Source of the DNA: Toxoplasma gondii ME49
Taxonomy: Eukaryota; Apicomplexa; Conoidasida; Eucoccidiorida; Sarcocystidae
Length of the DNA stretch: 64,000 bases
Assembly: GCF_000006565.2 (NCBI RefSeq)
Contig: NC_031477.1
Span: 3,995,137 to 4,059,136, forward strand
Direction: 5' to 3'
The first letter of the stretch is position 1; each line of letters begins with the position of its first letter. This document shows, piece by piece, positions 47,282 to 60,400 of this stretch. A program made the position numbers and the translations under genes. The notes below the pieces were generated by a model that saw nothing but the letters and a program-made list of their open reading frames with translations, searched no databases and had not been told where the DNA came from.

Positions 47282-47932
47282 TCAGGTGCTAGCTTCTTCC
47301 TCATCTGTCAAGCCCAGGAAATTGGCTGCCAGCATCAGCTCTAGGGCGATGTCGCTCTCAACTTGGAATGCGCCGTTGTGGCCTCCCTCGCGGTTCCACT
47401 GTCTCCGGAAACGGAGGTAGTCCACGATTTTCTGAAGGACCCGGTGGCGGATCGAAGGAAATCGCAGCTCTCGAGTTTTACCTTCTCTGTAGAGCGCTGC
47501 TCCATCTTCGGCACTCGCTAGCATGCGCCGAAACATCGGACATTCTTCCGCGACCTCAAGCTCGACGACAATAGCCGTGTCCTCACTCCCTATCAGCTTC
47601 AAAGTGCATGCAGGCATCTTCTCTCCGCCACAGTGAGAACCGCTTGCGGAACGAGCCACCGTTTCGGTCGAAGACCAAGAGGAAGAGTAGGAAGGAGTGG
47701 AGGAAGAAGCGGAAGACGAAGCAGTGTAAGATAACGAAGAAGATGACGAGGAGATAGACGACAGATTTTCAGCTGAGGAATCTCGTTTCCAGTGGCCGTG
47801 GCTCGTCTGGTGCGTGTCTGATCCTCCGGTCTCTCTCACCGCCTCACTGTGCTCGGGAGGATCGACGGATGGAGCTTGTTGTCCATTTTCCTCGGAGCGT
47901 GCTGGACAGGCGGATACGTCTGCATGCGTCAT
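47282..47932 (-). CDS. ELOC: Elongin C with serine-rich N-terminal extension
   Basis: A single-exon gene of 216 residues. Residues from about 106 onward match the SKP1/BTB-like fold of elongin C: CTLKLIGSEDTAIVVELEVA, then RELRFPSIRHRVLQKIVDYL, then the C-terminal helix IALELMLAANFLGL. Elongin C bridges elongin B to BC-box proteins in cullin-RING ubiquitin ligases and in the Elongin transcription factor. The C-terminus runs about eight residues past the usual end (TDEEEAST). The first 105 residues are unusual, with long serine runs. Met106 (GEKMPACTLK) begins a segment of the canonical length of about 111 residues and is an alternative start. SKP1 is less likely because the C-terminal ANFL helix is present and SKP1's F-box-binding tail is absent. 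Confidence 0.9.
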   Translation of the reverse strand: MTHADVSACPARSEENGQQAPSVDPPEHSEAVRETGGSDTHQTSHGHWKRDSSAENLSSISSSSSSLSYTASSSASSSTPSYSSSWSSTETVARSASGSHCGGEKMPACTLKLIGSEDTAIVVELEVAEECPMFRRMLASAEDGAALYREGKTRELRFPSIRHRVLQKIVDYLRFRRQWNREGGHNGAFQVESDIALELMLAANFLGLTDEEEAST

Positions 47933-49568
47933 TGTGTCGCAAAGATAGAAAATGCCACCCTATCTCTGGCTTCTAAGCGATTTGACACCTGAGGAAAAGA
48001 GATATGCTCACTTGTTTGATCCCCTTGGGCTCGTTTGGACCACGTCCGTCTCTTGCTGGGGACATAAACTTCATCGGGCGGAATTTCTTGTTTTGTTCGG
48101 TCCTCTGGAGACGGTCTACATTACGCATGTCGCACTCAAAAAGGTGACCGACGAAGAAAGAGATGTATTTTTTCTTTATGACCCCCAAGAAGACCGTGGA
48201 CGCCGAACGAAACCAGACATAGAGGGCAACGGCCCGTTGCAGTGAAGACAGATGAAATACAGGAAGGTTCACGCTCTGCTGGCAGAACGCTCTATTTGTG
48301 TGGGCATTCTTGGAGGTGTTTACGATTTGACAACGTGTGAAGAGATCTGTGTTTTCCCAGTTGCTGCTTTGCGGATACACTTCTCCGTACTTGAGCGTGA
48401 AAATTCTAAGACAGAAAAAAACGGGGTAAACCGGAGATGAAAAACGACAAGGAGGACAGGAAGAGAGGAGAGAGAGCGAAAGACATGTGCGGACACGGGC
48501 GAGACAAGGAAATATGGAAATGTCCGTTTGAGGCACCGGCGCGTAACGCCTTGGTACTGGCCTACAGAGTTTTCTTCCGGTATGTGTCGTCTGCAGAAGC
48601 CGCAACTCTGGAATGGGAAAGTCTTTTAAAGCATAAGAGAGACAGCGGTGTTCATAGGAAATGAAGAAAAAGAAAGCTGCGAAGAAATATAGCTGCTTGG
48701 CGCCAATTGTCGTTAACAAGGGAGCGGCCGCAAATACAAGCGTAAATAACGGTATCAACCACAACCAGAAGTCGAAGCTTCAGATCAGGGACGGAAAGTG
48801 GAAAGCCCAAACTTTGGAATCAGTCAGTTCCACTTCACGCCCATAATTTACTTAGATACACAGAGGAAAGATAAATCGTAAAGGAAACGCGAATGGCTGA
48901 CAAAAGAAATCCTTTTAACGCTGCTTTTGCATGTTTCGCACGACTTTGCCCTTGGCCCTTGCACACCCAGCTCAGGGGTTAATTCAACAAGACACATCAA
49001 CTGCTGTAGCGAGCGAAGTGTGTAAACACACTTTTTTCTCGAAGGTGTGGCTACTGAAAGAATGCACCTCTGCATGTGCAAGATCCTCCGAACAAGCGGA
49101 GTTGTTCGTAAGTCATTTCGTCTAGATGAGGTCACTGTCTTGGGCAGCATGGCATCCACACATGTTGTCCGCATGTAAGCCGACCCAGAAATTCAATAGT
49201 CTTCATGCGTTCTTCCGCGGCTTTTTCTTCTAGACCCGCACTGCTTTCTTCCCAAGTTTCCCCATAGAACAACTCACCGTCTTTTTCCTTGAACTATTCG
49301 TTTTATGTGTTCATTCCTCCGTGCAACTAAGGGAATCGCTAGTCTACCGTTCCCAGTGTGCAGGTCTGAGTGCTTGACCTCATCTACTTACCTAGTGCAC
49401 TGGTCTCGAAACAGAAGCTATTTTCGCTTTCGATAACGCCAGCGGATTTCCTCACGCACAACACCTTGTTCCGCTGTCTAGACTAGCAATCGCGTAACGG
49501 TCGTCACATTTACACTGGGTGGTACACACGAAAACTCGACCGTTGCAGATCTGGTACTGTCCTGCACA
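47933..49568. other. Divergent spacer between elongin C and the RIIa gene
   Basis: It lies between two genes transcribed away from each other, so it should hold both promoters. A 263-codon frame (47973-48764 -) and a 97-codon frame (47952-48245 +) overlap one another. Neither has a clear domain, and I treat them as chance frames. Confidence 0.45.
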
Positions 49569-52500
49569 ATGAGTGACATCAAATACGAGCGCATTTTCTG
49601 CGCCGAACAAATCAATGTTCCTCCGGAGCTACCGCCTTTGCTGAAAGAGTATTCAAAACAAGTGGGTTGCTATTCCTTCTCAGTTTGCTGTGCAAACGCA
49701 CTCTTCACCGGAGTGAAATATAACAGCTTGCTCGTGTCATCGGAACGGAGAGTACCCTATCTGTCCGCTATCGAGTGGCCTCTCAGTTCACAAATTTCGT
49801 TCCTTCACAGCGTGAACTCTGTCGTTTAGCCATATATCACACATTTACTCCTTCAAATGCATCTACACACACTGCAGGGGAAAACTTCTAGTTGTAAAGA
49901 GTAGCACATTGCCAGAGGCTCGGCTCCAGTACGGACTTCTGAGTGTTAAACGGTGACACGCTTTCATAGATATCATGTTCCCTCGTGAACAATGTGTATG
50001 GGCAGGCACCTTCCAGAAAGATCAGTAAATGGTCTTTAAACTGAGTTTCGGGACCATCAGTCACTTGTTTACAAAACTGTAGCTCGCAGGATTGGCCTTG
50101 TGAGGTCGTGTGTGTGTGCGTGTGAATGAAACGTATCCTATTCAACTGTGGTAAACGAAACACACTTTAGGACACCTTTCATCACTGTAGGCATTCTCTT
50201 TCTAGAGTGTGCAATCGCTGATGTAGTCGCCATATCGTGTGAAAGAACTACTTCGAGATTCTTTGTTGTGTAGCTCATTCGAGAGGATACGACAAGCGGT
50301 CTAACAGGTAGGGTTGTGCATTTTCTAGAGGGATTTCGCCTGCCACAGGCAAACAAAGCAGCGAGCACATAAGACAGTCGTACTTTGTTGTGTGCCGCGC
50401 TTCCATTCCGAGGAAAGGGCGCCGGCTCCACTTCCCTGAGACAGTGATGCCACCTGTAACACGCGAGATGCTCCCGCGAAAAACAGAGGCGATTTGAACG
50501 ACTATGAGAATCTTCCACCGCAGACCAGCTGTATCGATTCTTTTTCCGTTGGGACAGATCTTTGCCTGCCTGTAAAGTCCACAGAGTAATTTGCGTGAGC
50601 GGACAAAGTAGACGGCGTCTGTAGCCGGTAATGGATGACGTTTTGCCAATAAGCATATGCTGGTAACGGCGGGATAGAAAATGCCACACCATCTTGGCAC
50701 TGTGTGACGTTGTTGTGTGGCGCAGATCAGCTGGAGGCGGAGCAAAAACTGTACGAGTGGTCCTATGCGTTCTTTAAAAGAAAAATGGAAGCAGGTAAAA
50801 CTCTCTTCAGCAGTCCACCACATCACCGTGCAGCGGGAAATATATCCTTCTTCTCGTCCCAAAGGCCTAGCAAACCGAAACAGCACAGCCTCATGCTGTT
50901 CCTGGGGCACACCTACGCATGACACACAAAAGGCAAATTCGAACATGATTGCGCAGCGAGTCAGAGGCACCATCTAGAGTTTTAACTGAAGTCCTTGTTA
51001 CACAGAGTAAGGAACAAAAGCGAAACATTCTTCACCTGTCCGTGTTGGTTCAGCCCGAAGCATACGATAAACCGTCGTTTTCTGCCACTTTCACAGCGCA
51101 TGCAAACACGTGTGCATACTTATGCAACCTATTTTCGCACATACACAATTATCAATACATCCCTATGCGCGTACTCGCAACACATTTTCCAGGACATGAC
51201 CGTATTGGAGGGAATCTGTTCTCTATCGTTTGTCCCACTGATCTGCTTGTCCCTGATGGCAGGCAAGGTCAAGTTACCAGAACAGCCTCAAGAATTTTTG
51301 GAAAACTAGCGCCTTTGAAAGGCTTTTTCTTCTTTGTTTCAAGACATGTGAATCTGTCTGTTAATGCCAGAGGCTCCGCCTCCGTGATTTGTTCAATTGC
51401 GCGAGTAAAGTGCAGTGGATGACGCAGCCAACGTTATGAAGGGAGAAGACGAAGGTCTGTCAAATGCTAATCGCCTATGCGCCCTTGCTTGAAATAAAGG
51501 AAAAGCGGGGGCGACGAAAACACCTCCGGGTCACAGTTTTGTGGCGGTGAGACATCGCCGCGGAGAGCTGGTGCCAGACACGCTTTAACTTGCACCAGCC
51601 TACCAGAGCACCACCTGCTCTCTGCGTTTTTATGGCAACCTCCGTCTTACAGATATATTCATACAAGAGGGAGTGTGTATATATATGCATGGAGCTAATT
51701 AGGCTTCTGCAAATCTGGGACCGTAATATAATAACATTCGTCGATATGTAAATTCGTACACATGTGTTAAGATACGTGACCGCCCATGTGGCATTAATAT
51801 ATGAATCTGCATGCAAACTGGCGGAGCGCGACAGAGATACGGCTTCATGTTCCTGCAAAAACGAATCTGCATTCGCTTATATGGAAGGGACACGAAATTG
51901 CACACTGCTACTGAACGACGGACGCACGCTCTGAAGTGTAGATCCATTGCTGAGTTATGTCTCACGGGGATGCATTTGTTCATCCGTGACCAGTCGCATA
52001 CTTTCTCCGATTGGAGTTTCGGACCAGACACAACGTGCTGATATAAGGCGCGTTGTTTGCACCCCAGGAGAGCAAACATCGACTGATGACTCTACGAGAC
52101 ACCAGGGCAACGCACGGCTGAAAGAATGTCGGAAGCGTTTCGTCTCCTTTGTTGTAGAAACTTCGTTTAATCAACGAAACACGCGTGTCTGCCTTCACCG
52201 ACACCATCACACGCTTTTCCCTGCTTACTCAACTACAGTTTCCCCATATACAGAAGGACAGGAGAGAAAAGAGGAAGTGAAAGCGACGAGAGGAACAGAG
52301 AAAAAGAGCGGAGACAGAGACAAGGAATGAGACACAACAGTGTATATACTGATTACCATACTCATCGATATGCATGAATACAGAGAAACGCGCAAATTCA
52401 GAAAATTGTGTGCATACTCACACGCGTTTGTATGGGCGCGGCGGACTTCGTTGCATCACTCCATTTTAGAAACTGGCGCTAGACACGCCACTGTGCAGTG

Positions 52501-54154
52501 GGAAGACGTGGAATATCATGGTCGATCACGACCATCAAAGCTGGCCAACCACTACCCATAAAAAGGTATCAAAGAACGGAAAAAACTGAAGTGCCTCCTA
52601 CCTTTCACAGAAAACAGATGGCCGTAAGAATTGCGGAAAATGGACCCCCACCTTTTCAGAATTTCGAGACTTGAATATTCCAGTGTTTTCGGACACCAAA
52701 GAAAACTTTCGTAGTCGCACGTTCGCAGATTTTGGTATTCATATCAGACTGATACAAATGCGCCTGTATCTCCACAGATACATTTCTACCAGAAGTACTC
52801 ATGTGGAGCCTTGCATAACTACTTGCTTGAATCTGATCCTAAATTTGAAGGACCATTGACCGCTTCTTTCCTGTACTCGGCCTTCATACGCGCGACCAAG
52901 CGTGGGTCTGGCATGGGCTGTCTCCATTCCATTTCTCGAGGCCACGGCGAAAAATCCTACACAAAACCCATTGACACAGAACGCCCCCGCGCAAGCGGCT
53001 TAGACCTGCGGCTCATAGCCTCACGTTTCCTCTACACACGACACATATTTGACGCATACAAATACATCGACCTACACAAATACGTACATGCACGTATGTT
53101 TTTATGGGATCGGAATGAGTAGAAACAATTTCTCCTTTCTGGAAAGATGACGGCAAATTCTTTCTTGTTGGGTAAAACGAGGGGCTCGTGCCAGAGTGTC
53201 TGCGACCTCGCTCCGCCCCCGGGAAAACGGGGACACTAGGAGAGTTGTGTTCTCGTGTATGATTGTAGTAACACAAAATGCAAGTCGGAGACGCCATGAA
53301 GGTAGGACATCTCAGAAGCATCCTTTTCTTTGACTGTTAACCCACCTTCATTTGTGGCGGGGGTTGCCCATGCGCCATAAGCTGCTCCTCTTGAATTTTT
53401 TTGTGTTCCTCTCGAGCCTTCGCCACGATTGAGGGAGGAAATTTGAGACGATCCCCTGAAAACATACCGTTACCGATGAAGACATACAACACATTTCACA
53501 TGTGTCTACGACGATTTACCTCAAATGAAGCTACCGAGGATCGCGTACTTCAGAGATGTGTGGGAAGAAAAGCGGCAGAAAAACAAAAAGAGGAGACCAA
53601 CACGAACTCATTTCTCAACCCCTGTTCCAAGTGCTCATCACCGAGTACGCACACTGACACCAGACGTAAATTCTAGGGTCTTGAGTCGAAGTAACCCAAC
53701 GCGCAGAATCTCGAATGAAGATAGAATCAAACTCAGCCTCACAACTGCACCAAAAACATACATATCTACTGATATAATACATATATATATATATGCATAT
53801 ACTTATATACAAACACAAATTGTGATTGATGCGCGTGAGCATGTATCTCTCAGGATACCTATGCCAATGATGCATATTTTTCTCTTGAACTATATTTATA
53901 GATACGGGTGAACAACCCATGTGGACAAAGAAGTTGGTGCATTTTCTCGATATAACAACCTACCTGTACAGGAAAACTGCTCTTTCAGCACTTCTGATTC
54001 TGTCGCGGCGATCACCTCGTCGACTTCCCGTCTGGTTCGTTTCACGGAATTCGCCCAGAAGGTGCTACAGGACACACTGCAGTACGAGCTGCGAAGCTCT
54101 TTGACAATGCCTCTTGAGGGCCTGAAAGAAAGCATTCGAAGCAGAGAACATTAG
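49569..54154 (+). CDS. RIIa (ropporin/RSP11-like) domain protein, partly resolved
   Basis: Exon 49569-49661 codes for the start of an RIIa dimerisation/docking fold: EQINVPPELPPLLKEYSKQ. Exon 50726-50794 supplies the second helix (LYEWSYAFFKRKMEA). This four-helix-bundle half is shared by ropporin, radial spoke protein 11, SPA17, CABYR and the PKA regulatory subunit, and binds amphipathic helices of AKAP-type partners. The two exons do not join in phase, so a short exon between them is missing from this model. A probable last exon, 53972-54154 (TAG), encodes 60 residues with a helical FTEFAQKVLQDTLQYELRSS stretch that could be an EF-hand-like half. Exons between 50.8 and 53.9 kb are uncertain; stretches near 52617 and 52791 are open after 3' sites but were not linked. 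A flagellar, conoid or cortical role is possible but inferred. Confidence 0.65.
53781..53794. repeat. Short (TA)n microsatellite
   Basis: An AT tract about 180 bases before the probable last exon of the RIIa gene, where it would be intronic. Confidence 0.8.
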
Positions 54155-54459
54155 AGGCGCTTCATTACGAAGTCGCGACACATAAACATGCCGCTTCGCC
54201 TTCTTTCAAGGACACTGAATTCCATTGTTACACATTCAGAAGGTGCAAGACTAGTCGTGATCGTGTGCACCAGGGACCGTGTGCTCATGGGTATAAACAT
54301 CATCCACACAAAGCGTATAGGGGTCGCAGGAAGAAAAACTGACCCGCCCACAAAGAACCCGCGATAGATCTCTGTGTAGTGTGGAAAGAAAATCTACGCA
54401 CACATCTGTGTGTCTATCGAGATATAATGGTGGAACGGTGGCACTGGTTTGAAAGGGGT
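54155..54459. other. Convergent 3' spacer
   Basis: About 305 bases between the stop codons of the RIIa gene and the myosin tail gene, which converge here. It must hold both 3' ends. No further feature was seen. Confidence 0.5.
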
Positions 54460-57400
54460 TCACGTGGTACGAGGAGTCGGAACCTGAGACAAAACTGCCA
54501 CACGTGCAAGCACGGCATCTGACCTGCAGAATCGGAAACTGAAAAGTCCTGGCTCCAGCGAAAACCTTCCCGTGATCGGCTTGAACCTTGCAGATGGGAC
54601 GCGCGCCTTCGGGGCCGGTTCAGGTTCCTTGGGCGTCACCTCTTTTTTTTTGAAAAACGCGCTGTAAGTCGGCGTTGCAGCTGTTTGCTCAGGCTCAGGC
54701 GGCTTTTCTTGTTCGATCCACTTGACGGTTGAACTTTGAAATCCGAAAACGAACCCTAGGTCGGTCAAGACCTGCACGTGAAGTAAAGAGGCATCAGAAA
54801 CGAACATCACCTTACCCCGGCTTTCAGCGAAAAAAACTCGTTCCCGGAAAAAGAAGACTGTCCGTGTCTACGAGCCTGTAAGAGTGAACCTTTCTGAAAC
54901 ACATTGCTGGGTTCTCTCATCCACTTTGATTCCTTTCTGACGGACAAGAGGTTGATGTCAAGACCTGAGTGCGGAAATGCAATACAGCAACGATAACTGA
55001 AGATCAAGTTTCCGCCGTACTATCTCTGCCTATTATGATGCCTACCATGACCTCCCGAAGACCACACGCTACATCCACAATCTTTCTGCCTCTCCAGAGA
55101 GGATGCGTCATCAGCGTCGGTTCACAAACAGCCCGAAGTTTCGTCAAACGCCTGAATGGCGGTTTCGGCGCCTGCGCTGCAGTCTTTGGCGCCGCTGTCT
55201 TTGCCGCTTGCATCTTCAGAAACGGATTCATAGCGGCCCTGACTCCTCGACCCTGCAGCATTTGTCGCAAAAGAAACTTGCAACACACGGCTCTATACAA
55301 GGTCGTGACCATAGAAAATTTCTCGGCCGAAACACAGAGGTCAAAACACGTAGCGATACGCCGATCCCGACCGTTACACCTGTGGACTGAAGGCTAAAAA
55401 GGCAACGACAGAGGGGCAGTCTTTCTTTCACATGCACGTATACAAAACCCTCTACAACATATATACTTTGAGATATGTGTATGGTCACACCAATAAAATA
55501 ATTTGTTCGTGTTGTTCGTTTTTGTAGCCATGTGTCAGTGCAAGCGCCTCATTATCGCCCCCTCCCCCAAAAATCCTCCTTTCCATTACCGCCATTTTTT
55601 AAGGTGCAACATTTCCCGCGCTCACACTCTTACCTACCAATACAAAATCGTCTGCATGCAAGTATGAATGAATATTCAGTTGCACGCATGAATGCAGGTC
55701 TGCATGTCTCTATATCAAGATGCTCACACACATACAAACGCATATGCAACCCCAATAACATATATATATATATGTATATACATATTTACGAATCGATGAA
55801 TATATCTGCACGTTTACATGGATGAATACGTGAGGTTTGTGATGTACGCAGTAAAAGTAGTTTTTCATTTCGTACCGTGACTGCAGCGGCTGGCGCGCTC
55901 GCAGCCGCAGAAGGATCTGTCAGCAGATGAACTCCCCATGTGTACACGCAGGCTTTCGCTGGGGAGATGCAGACCACGACGAAGTCGGGGCCGGTCGCGA
56001 CTTTCTCGACGACCAACGGGGCACTGGGTTTCCTCGGAAGAGGAATGAAAGTCGGAAGATCTCTCACCGACTTTTTCTCTGTGCCTAACCCGAGCTGTCC
56101 CAGATCATTTCGCCCCCATCCATACACGCCGGGTTCTCTGTTGCACATGACGATGTTGAAGCCAAATCCACAGGAGACCTGCAAACAAGGCAAGACGACA
56201 CAAAGAAGCGAACCTGACGACGGATTGGCGCCTGCTGGGCGCAGAGAAAGCGTCTACAAACACACAAGAACTCGCAAGGCCGTGGAGAAAGGATTCGTCT
56301 AGCAGAAGCAACTGAAGATCGAGGATCGGGCGTCGATTCACAAACACTGACAGGACGGTTAGGAAACGCGTGGCCACACACGAATCCTTGTAGACATATA
56401 TATGTATATATATAACTGCAGAAATATAGGACTATGCATGTGAAGATATATCTGCCTCCGACGTCGCGCCACAATTATTTGTACATGAAGTGCGGATACG
56501 TTGCTATCGAATGGACTTCCAGTGTATGCATGAGAAACACACCGCTGCAATGCCTACAAAAAATGTTCAGACAAACATTCAGCTACCTTTCAATGCATGC
56601 TCACAGCAGGCCACAAATAAACATGTTCTTGTTGATTTCCGGTGTCTCTGTCCAACCCGTGAACTCACCATTCTTGCAGTTGCATCGTCGGGAAGAGGAA
56701 GTCGACAGGGCGTATAAAAATTGCTATCAGGGGGAATGGTGTCCAACGCAACAAACGCTCCAGAGCCGAAAATGACACACTGGCCGTCCGCCGCAACAAT
56801 GGCTGTATGGCGAGATCCTACGCTGCCACTGAAAACGGAGAAACAGGCAGAACATTAACTTCGGAGGGTCAACATCCCTGTGTCTATCCGTGAGATGCCC
56901 ACGATATATATACAACTATATATTATATGCGCATCTGCATGCATGCACGCAGGGATACTTTTGAATGGGGACTAAATACGATGTTATGAAACCGAACATA
57001 GGAGGGGTGGAGTTTCAACGTGGAAAGATCTGCGAAGGCGAACGGTGTACGAAGACGACACTTTCTGAGTAGACAAGAGGCTCTTTTTATAGAGAGAGGA
57101 AAGACGGTGCCTTCTTCGCAAGACGTAGTTCCCTCGAGTGACATGTGGAGAAAGCCGGGGGTCATGAGAAGACTGATGACCTCGAAATCGACAAACTCAC
57201 TTCACCGCCATGAAGCTTTGCTCTTTCAGAGATTGAATAAGTTGTGGCTCGAAGACCGTGGTGATTCGGTGACCCAAGCCACACTGGCCAACGCGATTAT
57301 CTCCCCATGCGAAGACGAGACCGTCCCCGACAAATGCGATGCAGTGATCGAGACCGGCGCCGATCCAAGTAACTTGGTAGGAGTAGTCGATCTCATGCGA

Positions 57401-60400
57401 AAGCAGGTGAAGGAGGTGACCTAGAAACAACACGGCCACACGAGAACGGAGACGCGGGATGCGACCACCAGGTTCCTTGATACAGAGCACAGTCGAGAGG
57501 ACGAAGCGAGCTGAAGTCAACATGGAGAAACGTCAAAGCTCGAAAAAAGACAAGAGATTCACACACTCCACGTGGATGGCAGATCGACAACTTGGATGCG
57601 ACACGGGAGTCTATCCCAGAACTTTAGTTCACGTCGCAGAGAAAACAAGGTGCGTTAAGCAGCAGCCGAGAAAGGGAATCGGCAAGCTGCCTTGACTGGA
57701 GACTCTAGAAGTTGTCGGTCCTCAAAGAGGAAAAAGGTCTGAGAGAAATATACGGAACTGCAGATTGCATCTCTCATCACGTTTAGATACAAGGAAGTGC
57801 ACGGGCTCGACAAGTCGACACGGTTGGAGGGGGCATAAGCATCTTGTTGAACATGTATGTAAAAGTCATAATTTACTTCTGGCTCAAGCGCCCCTCAATC
57901 CCCGACGAATCAAATCACTCCGCTTGTTGGCCCCGACGATCATGATAAACGCGATACGCAAGACGGAAGAAACCGCACCCTTTTCTACATTAGCCTACGT
58001 GTTTGTACATGTAGATGTAACTGCGCGCGTATCATTCACTGATATGTCTTCCGAAAGAAATTGAGAACGAAATATCGATTCCTGTGATTTGAAACCCTCT
58101 ACAATTGCGCTTTGGAAAGACCAAACATTAGGACATCGCGAACAGGAAAGCAGATTTGCCCATGTCGAAACAAATCTCTCGTGCCGAGGAAGCCAGATCG
58201 AAAAACGCCCCTTTTGGTGAGACACTGTTGACCTACTTGACTCCACAGTTCAAATTAAAGAGTCCTATCTTCCTATCTCTGGGCTGGTGAGACAGCCGCC
58301 TGTCACTTGTTGCTCCACCTGGCAGGGATAGGCACTGCCTTCGTTGGCTTCTTTCTACTGCGGGGACTACTAATGAGAGTTCCTGTAGACACTTTTAGAT
58401 TGGTACAGATATCCACCATTGCACGAGTGAACTGGGTTGAAGGAGATTAAACTTTATATTTTGTACCGAAAGATATATGAGGTCGTGATGTCTTTCTGTT
58501 GTCTACTAGATAGATCTAGCAGCGCGTGAACAGTGACCTGTGAGGAAGAAACTGACCTGTTTTCTTGTCTCTGTACCGGCGAAATTGCCGGTCGATGAAC
58601 CTAAGAGGGCCGACACACATGAGCCCATCCGTCTCCATGCTTGTGTCCAGAGTGCCGAGCTGGCCGCGATCGTTCCAGCCCCATGCGTACACAGTGGGTC
58701 TGAAAATCGCAAATTCCTCATACATCCCGGTGCTTCTCGAAGCGACTTTTTGCCCAAAGTCCTGTTTGTCGACGCGGACACGTTGGTGCAGAAGCACGAG
58801 TGAGTGCTGTCCGCCAATCTCGATCTGTTCCAACTGCAGACAGGCGGTGAGAGCCGGGAGACGGACAGAAAACGACGCAGAAATAAGGGACAAGAAAACA
58901 CAAACATGGAAGTGAGACAGAGACCACAAGATGAATGCGTACACCACAACTAAAGAAGGAATTCGGGAGTGCGCAGGAAGAAGACGAGACTCAAGTACAA
59001 TCGACACTTTGTTGCAGGCGCCGTGGTACGGAGTTGGCTTTCCACCTTAAGGTCGGGTCACCGAAAAACAAAGCCGTTTGGATACAAAAAAACGATGCCA
59101 TGAAAGGAAATGAATGTAGAGCCCTTGTATCCGTCACTGTCGAACAACGGAATAGAATGGTCACGTCTCGCTCGTTTCCCGTTCCACCAGATACTTTCTA
59201 CAGGCTTCAGGGTTCTAAGCTCGAAGCGCTCAGAAGCCACGCTTTCTCAGGCAGGGCCGCATATTCATCTCTTGCCAGGAATTCCACGTACGTTCAAAGC
59301 CGCGCCCTTCTCCACGGCTGTCTTGACTTCCTGGAGTTTTGTCGACTCCGCCTGGATTTGCTCCAGCAGACGCAGAAGCGGAGCGGCCCACGTTTGCGGA
59401 TAAATGTTCCGGATATCTTGGACAGCCTGCGGAAAAAAGAATCGCAAAACAATCCGTGTGGGAAGTCGAAGAAGGCGTCTTAAATCTGAGCAAAACTCTA
59501 TCCATACACACATGTCTGACTGTTTGCGGGTTACCACCCTAAATATATACACATACACGTGAGCATATGCATACAAGTAAATGAAAGCATACATGGAAAA
59601 CTCAAGATATATGTATATATATATATATATATGTAAATCAGGAGGGAAAGAAGAGAATGCGGTTTTTAGTGTTTACCTGAAAATCGAGCAGGCTGAGAAA
59701 ATGTCTCCCCGATCGCTGTGTGACGCTGTCAAAGAAACCTTGGGAAGCCAACAAGGGTCCGCGAAGAAGAGCGGCGGAAGTCCGTTCTCTTCTTGCCAAA
59801 AACGAAAAGCTGCCCTGAGATAGGAAAGAACGAAAATCCAGACATGCGTGCAGGCAAGAGTCTACAAATCACCTTTCTCGCCCAAAGACTCACATGGTAA
59901 CACAGCCAACTATGAAGACAAAGATATAAACAAACTCCCATCCGATTACGTATACGTGCAGACACATTATATATATATATATATATATGCACATCCGAGT
60001 TTTCATTGTGACCTTGTGTGGAGAGAGGCTGGACAGATGACACAGCGAGGAAACGAACCGATGCTGCGAAAAAAATCAAAAGAACAGACACAGTTCGCAG
60101 TTTGAAATACTAATCACCGCGCGAGAAACGGTGAAGAACCCAACATGTGAGATCGGCTTCGATGATCGAGGTAATTGCCAAGTCTTCTTTGAAAAGAACA
60201 CCCAGAGAAAACTCTCTTTTACCTTTGGAAGTTTGGGCGCAGGAGCGAGGGCGTGCTGGATCGGCAACTCCAACAGCGCCTTTCGGGTGCGCCACCACCG
60301 CTGAATGTAGATGACCGCTTTTCTGGCCTGTAAGAATTCCGCCTGCAAAAACCAAGAAACACCTCCTTTTGAAATGCAGACACATCTGAGGACACGGCAA

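Noticed and set aside
47973..48764. 263-codon minus-strand frame with a signal-peptide-like start
   Set aside because: It overlaps plus-strand frames, sits in the divergent promoter of two real genes, and its sequence has no domain or codon bias like its neighbours.
53896..54135. 79-codon minus-strand frame opposite the probable last RIIa exon
   Set aside because: The plus frame has a good acceptor (CTACCTGTACAG), helical text and a stop. The minus frame would lie beyond the myosin stop with no link.
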